A stretch of 64,000 nt of DNA from positions 4,360,174-4,424,173 of the forward strand of contig NW_022204507.1 in assembly GCF_008831285.2 (NCBI RefSeq). The letters run 5' to 3'. The notes under the pieces are model-generated. The model worked only from the letters and a program-made list of their open reading frames with translations, did not search any database and was not told the origin of the DNA. Below are positions 61,526 through 64,000 of this stretch, piece by piece. A program made the position numbers and the translations under genes. Positions within the stretch are counted from its first letter, which is position 1. Each line of letters begins with the position of its first letter. The DNA is from Nymphaea colorata (lineage: Eukaryota; Streptophyta; Magnoliopsida; Nymphaeales; Nymphaeaceae).

Positions 61526-63719
61526 GTTTGTCTTTTTCCCTCATATGCAAAGCAGTGGCAGAGTTTGAAAGTTGAGCCGCAGGGCCACTGTCTTGTCATT
61601 TAGTAGAATATAAAATGTCGTTGCACGTAAGATTTTCCTGAAACATAAGATGTGTTTTAGTTAATAGAATAACAGATTGCACTAGTACACAAGAATAACT
61701 TAATAAGTTAATGAACAATATAATTTTTAATGTCTTTTTTAAGACTCTTTTTTAATACGACAGAAAGTTGATGCCACTTAACAGGCCTTCTTTTTGGGAG
61801 TTTGTCCCAATAAAAGTTGACTTGAGACTTTTATATCTGTTGTAAAGAAAACTAAATCCACACTACAAGATGAAATTGCTGCCTAAAATGGATTTTTAAT
61901 GAGAAGATGGGTGTTCATAAAAATTTGTCGATATCAAACTTTATGTGCAACCTGTACAAAAGAAACACGGCAATTGTTATACTCTCTTATGATTCCTATT
62001 CATTAAGAAAACATTTTTCCTTTTTTTAATATGGCAAATTTTGAAATGAGAAACTGCATGTGGGTCCTTTGCACATCCCAAGCCATCGGTGGCCCCGTCT
62101 TTGATGTCAACTAATTTTATGTGACATTATTTTGCTCCTTTGGCTATCCACCAAAAGTGGGAGTGGTCATTTTTTCTCTAGGCTTTACTAGTGTCATGTT
62201 CACTTATGTGACTACTTATCTTTCTATTTCCCTCATTCACTTATGTGACTAAATTACTAAGTTGACAAATACCTACACTCTTTGAGTTTCGCAACGTGAC
62301 CGCCTTGTTCATAAATCCTGCAACCTGTAAAGAATCTCGAGTCACGCCTATTCAGGTACTAAGGTCTCGGATTGTGAATGCATGGCATGTGTTTGAGAGA
62401 GGGAGAGATTTCTAAATCTTTGTAAATGTTGTGTTCGCAAGTTTAATTCTAACTAGAACAGGGTAATCTTGCATAGCCAAGAAGAACGGGGTAATTCTAC
62501 ATCATGCAATCACATGCTTTAAGACCTTGTTGTCTTTGATTTGGTATTTAAAATATTTGCGATCAAATAGTATTTGATTATGCTTTGCTTTTGTGACTTG
62601 TTTTTTTCTGTTGATTAAGAACACAAACTTTATATTTGCACTGTTAAAATTAGTTTGTAATGTCAGCACAAAGTTAACTTCTGATGTTCTTCATTTTTAT
62701 GTTTCTTCGTGCATTGGTGAACATTGAACATGTGAAGTCAACTTACCCAATTCACTAGTGCACCATTTGCATTAGTTCTTGTAGTGCATTTTCAAGTAGT
62801 CCTCCTTGCAATGCTGGACTATGACCCCATATGCTTATTTTGGAGCCTTGGCATTCATTTTCTTTCTATGTAGCCACCTTTTTGACCTAAACATGCAACT
62901 TTTGCAGAACTTGGCAAACTCGACCTCCGAACTGGCTCCTTCACTTTGAAACAAATTAAAGTAGCCACATTGAACTTCGATGCTGTTGACATGTGGAACT
63001 TTTCTTCATAAAATCTCTAGGTAGTTAGTTTGTCATTGCTGTGGATGTGTATGGTGCAATGTTTAGATATTAACTATTCCTTATTTCTGTGTATTGACTA
63101 AGTTTTCATTCCAAGTGATACAAGAAGGATGTAGGCGAAGCCAAGTAAATAGGCTACTGAGTGAGGCCTAGTTTGTGGATGGTACATACGTTTCTTTGAG
63201 AAGCCTTCCTTCAGTTAATTATAATTTGAGTCAAGCAAATCCCCTCCCACTAAAAACTGTTTGTTAGAGGGTCAAGTTGTTTTTACATGTATATTGTATA
63301 ATTCCCATTTTAACCATATGTACATAACAAACCAAAAAGAAAATCTTGAAAATTAGTGTTATCTTCTCAGCTGTTTTTATTACTTTTTTCTACTTATATT
63401 TTATATTTGACAATGCTTTCCTGAAAAGTCATGAAAATTCTATGTACATACTGATGTATGTGACTCCATGCTCGTGCAACCTAAAAGTAGCAGCACTTTC
63501 ATGAGTTTGCTGAACGTTTAGAGACAATTGTGACAAAGATAGGTTGTTTACTTATTTCACCAGCTATGCCTGTGCATCTCATTGCAATTTAGCTTCTTTG
63601 CTAACTCTTCTTTCCTTTCCTCACATATTGTGCAGTACCTGAACACTATAAGCTGGTTGCTGAGGCAAAGTTCCCAGTAGTTTTATATCTCAGTCCACAA
63701 TCAAATTCATTTGTTGATA
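61526..63719. other. No recognised gene
   Basis: T-rich, intron-like sequence. A 40-base open piece after a GTGCAG acceptor-like site at 63640 encodes PEHYKLVAEAKFP. It may be a small exon but is too short to assign. Confidence 0.4.
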
Positions 63720-64000
63720 TGTACAGTATACTATAAATATATACTACATACATGTATTGTATATTTGTTAATGTATATCTATATACGTATATTAACATAT
63801 CACATACTATATAAGTATACACATATCACATATATAATAGATATATGTATTATATTCCACATATATGTATATACCATTATATTATAGTAAATACAGTACA
63901 TATGTACATACATATATAGTTTCAAATGTTATACATATTATGCATATACATACATATATATGTAATATGTTATTATATATATATATATATATAATGTATA
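63720..64000. repeat. Alternating purine-pyrimidine AT-rich tract
   Basis: Nearly continuous shuffled words of TATGTATA, ACATATA and CATACATAT, ending in a (TA)n run at the window edge. Low-complexity DNA. Confidence 0.85.

Noticed and set aside
1-64000. tRNA, rRNA, CRISPR or bacterial operon features
   Set aside because: No cloverleaf-type A and B boxes, no rRNA signatures, no regularly spaced repeats with unique spacers and no long intact frames were seen; the window is plant nuclear DNA.

Overview
This window is nuclear DNA of a land plant. The evidence is several Ty1/copia and LINE remnants, a TRIM-type mini-retroelement, a hAT-type MITE, many (AT)n and (CT)n microsatellites, and spliced fragments of two plant gene families: a VAL/HSI2-type B3 repressor and a plant glycoside hydrolase family 2 beta-galactosidase. 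No intact cellular gene was found. Every recognisable coding segment carries stops, frameshifts, truncations or a damaged splice site. The sequence alone does not identify the species.

The main structure is a direct segmental duplication. Copy A (about 1-22885) and copy B (about 28739-51870) are collinear for some 23 kb and look roughly 90% identical by eye in aligned parts. Their differences are discrete blocks, and each copy serves as an outgroup for events in the other. A-only blocks: about 2566-3100, a LINE-bearing block (6386-7318), a 4.3 kb block with a broken two-exon gene fragment (8731-13015), and 15961-16276, 16354-16972, 19196-20700 and 21165-22560. B-only blocks: the rest of a reverse-strand copia RT (28867-30235), a 7.7 kb block with the end of a decayed copia plus a separate LTR-complete copia (34685-42365), a repair-filler scar (47948-48480) and a TRIM element (49748-50201).

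Both copies start with two decayed copia elements lying head to head. The younger copia at 36412-40971 has two LTRs, a 5-bp ATTAC target duplication, PBS and PPT, and carries 24-bp tandem repeats in each U3. A minisatellite-bearing element (core TTATCTCATAC) is present at the matching site of both copies. It occurs a third time, inverted and folded back on itself, in the spacer between the copies (25497-26140). The spacer also holds a hAT-type MITE (24603-24787) and a LINE fragment.

Right of copy B the sequence is single-copy in this window. Three exons of a VAL-type PHD-like domain (52789-54756) are followed by a 3 kb GC-balanced island with LTR-like signals (about 55200-58250), and then by one exon of a GH2 beta-galactosidase (61285-61525). 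Both gene pieces are on the + strand, retain intron boundaries and are disabled. They look like DNA-level copies of gene fragments, either captured by a transposon or left as relics. The window ends in AT-rich simple sequence.
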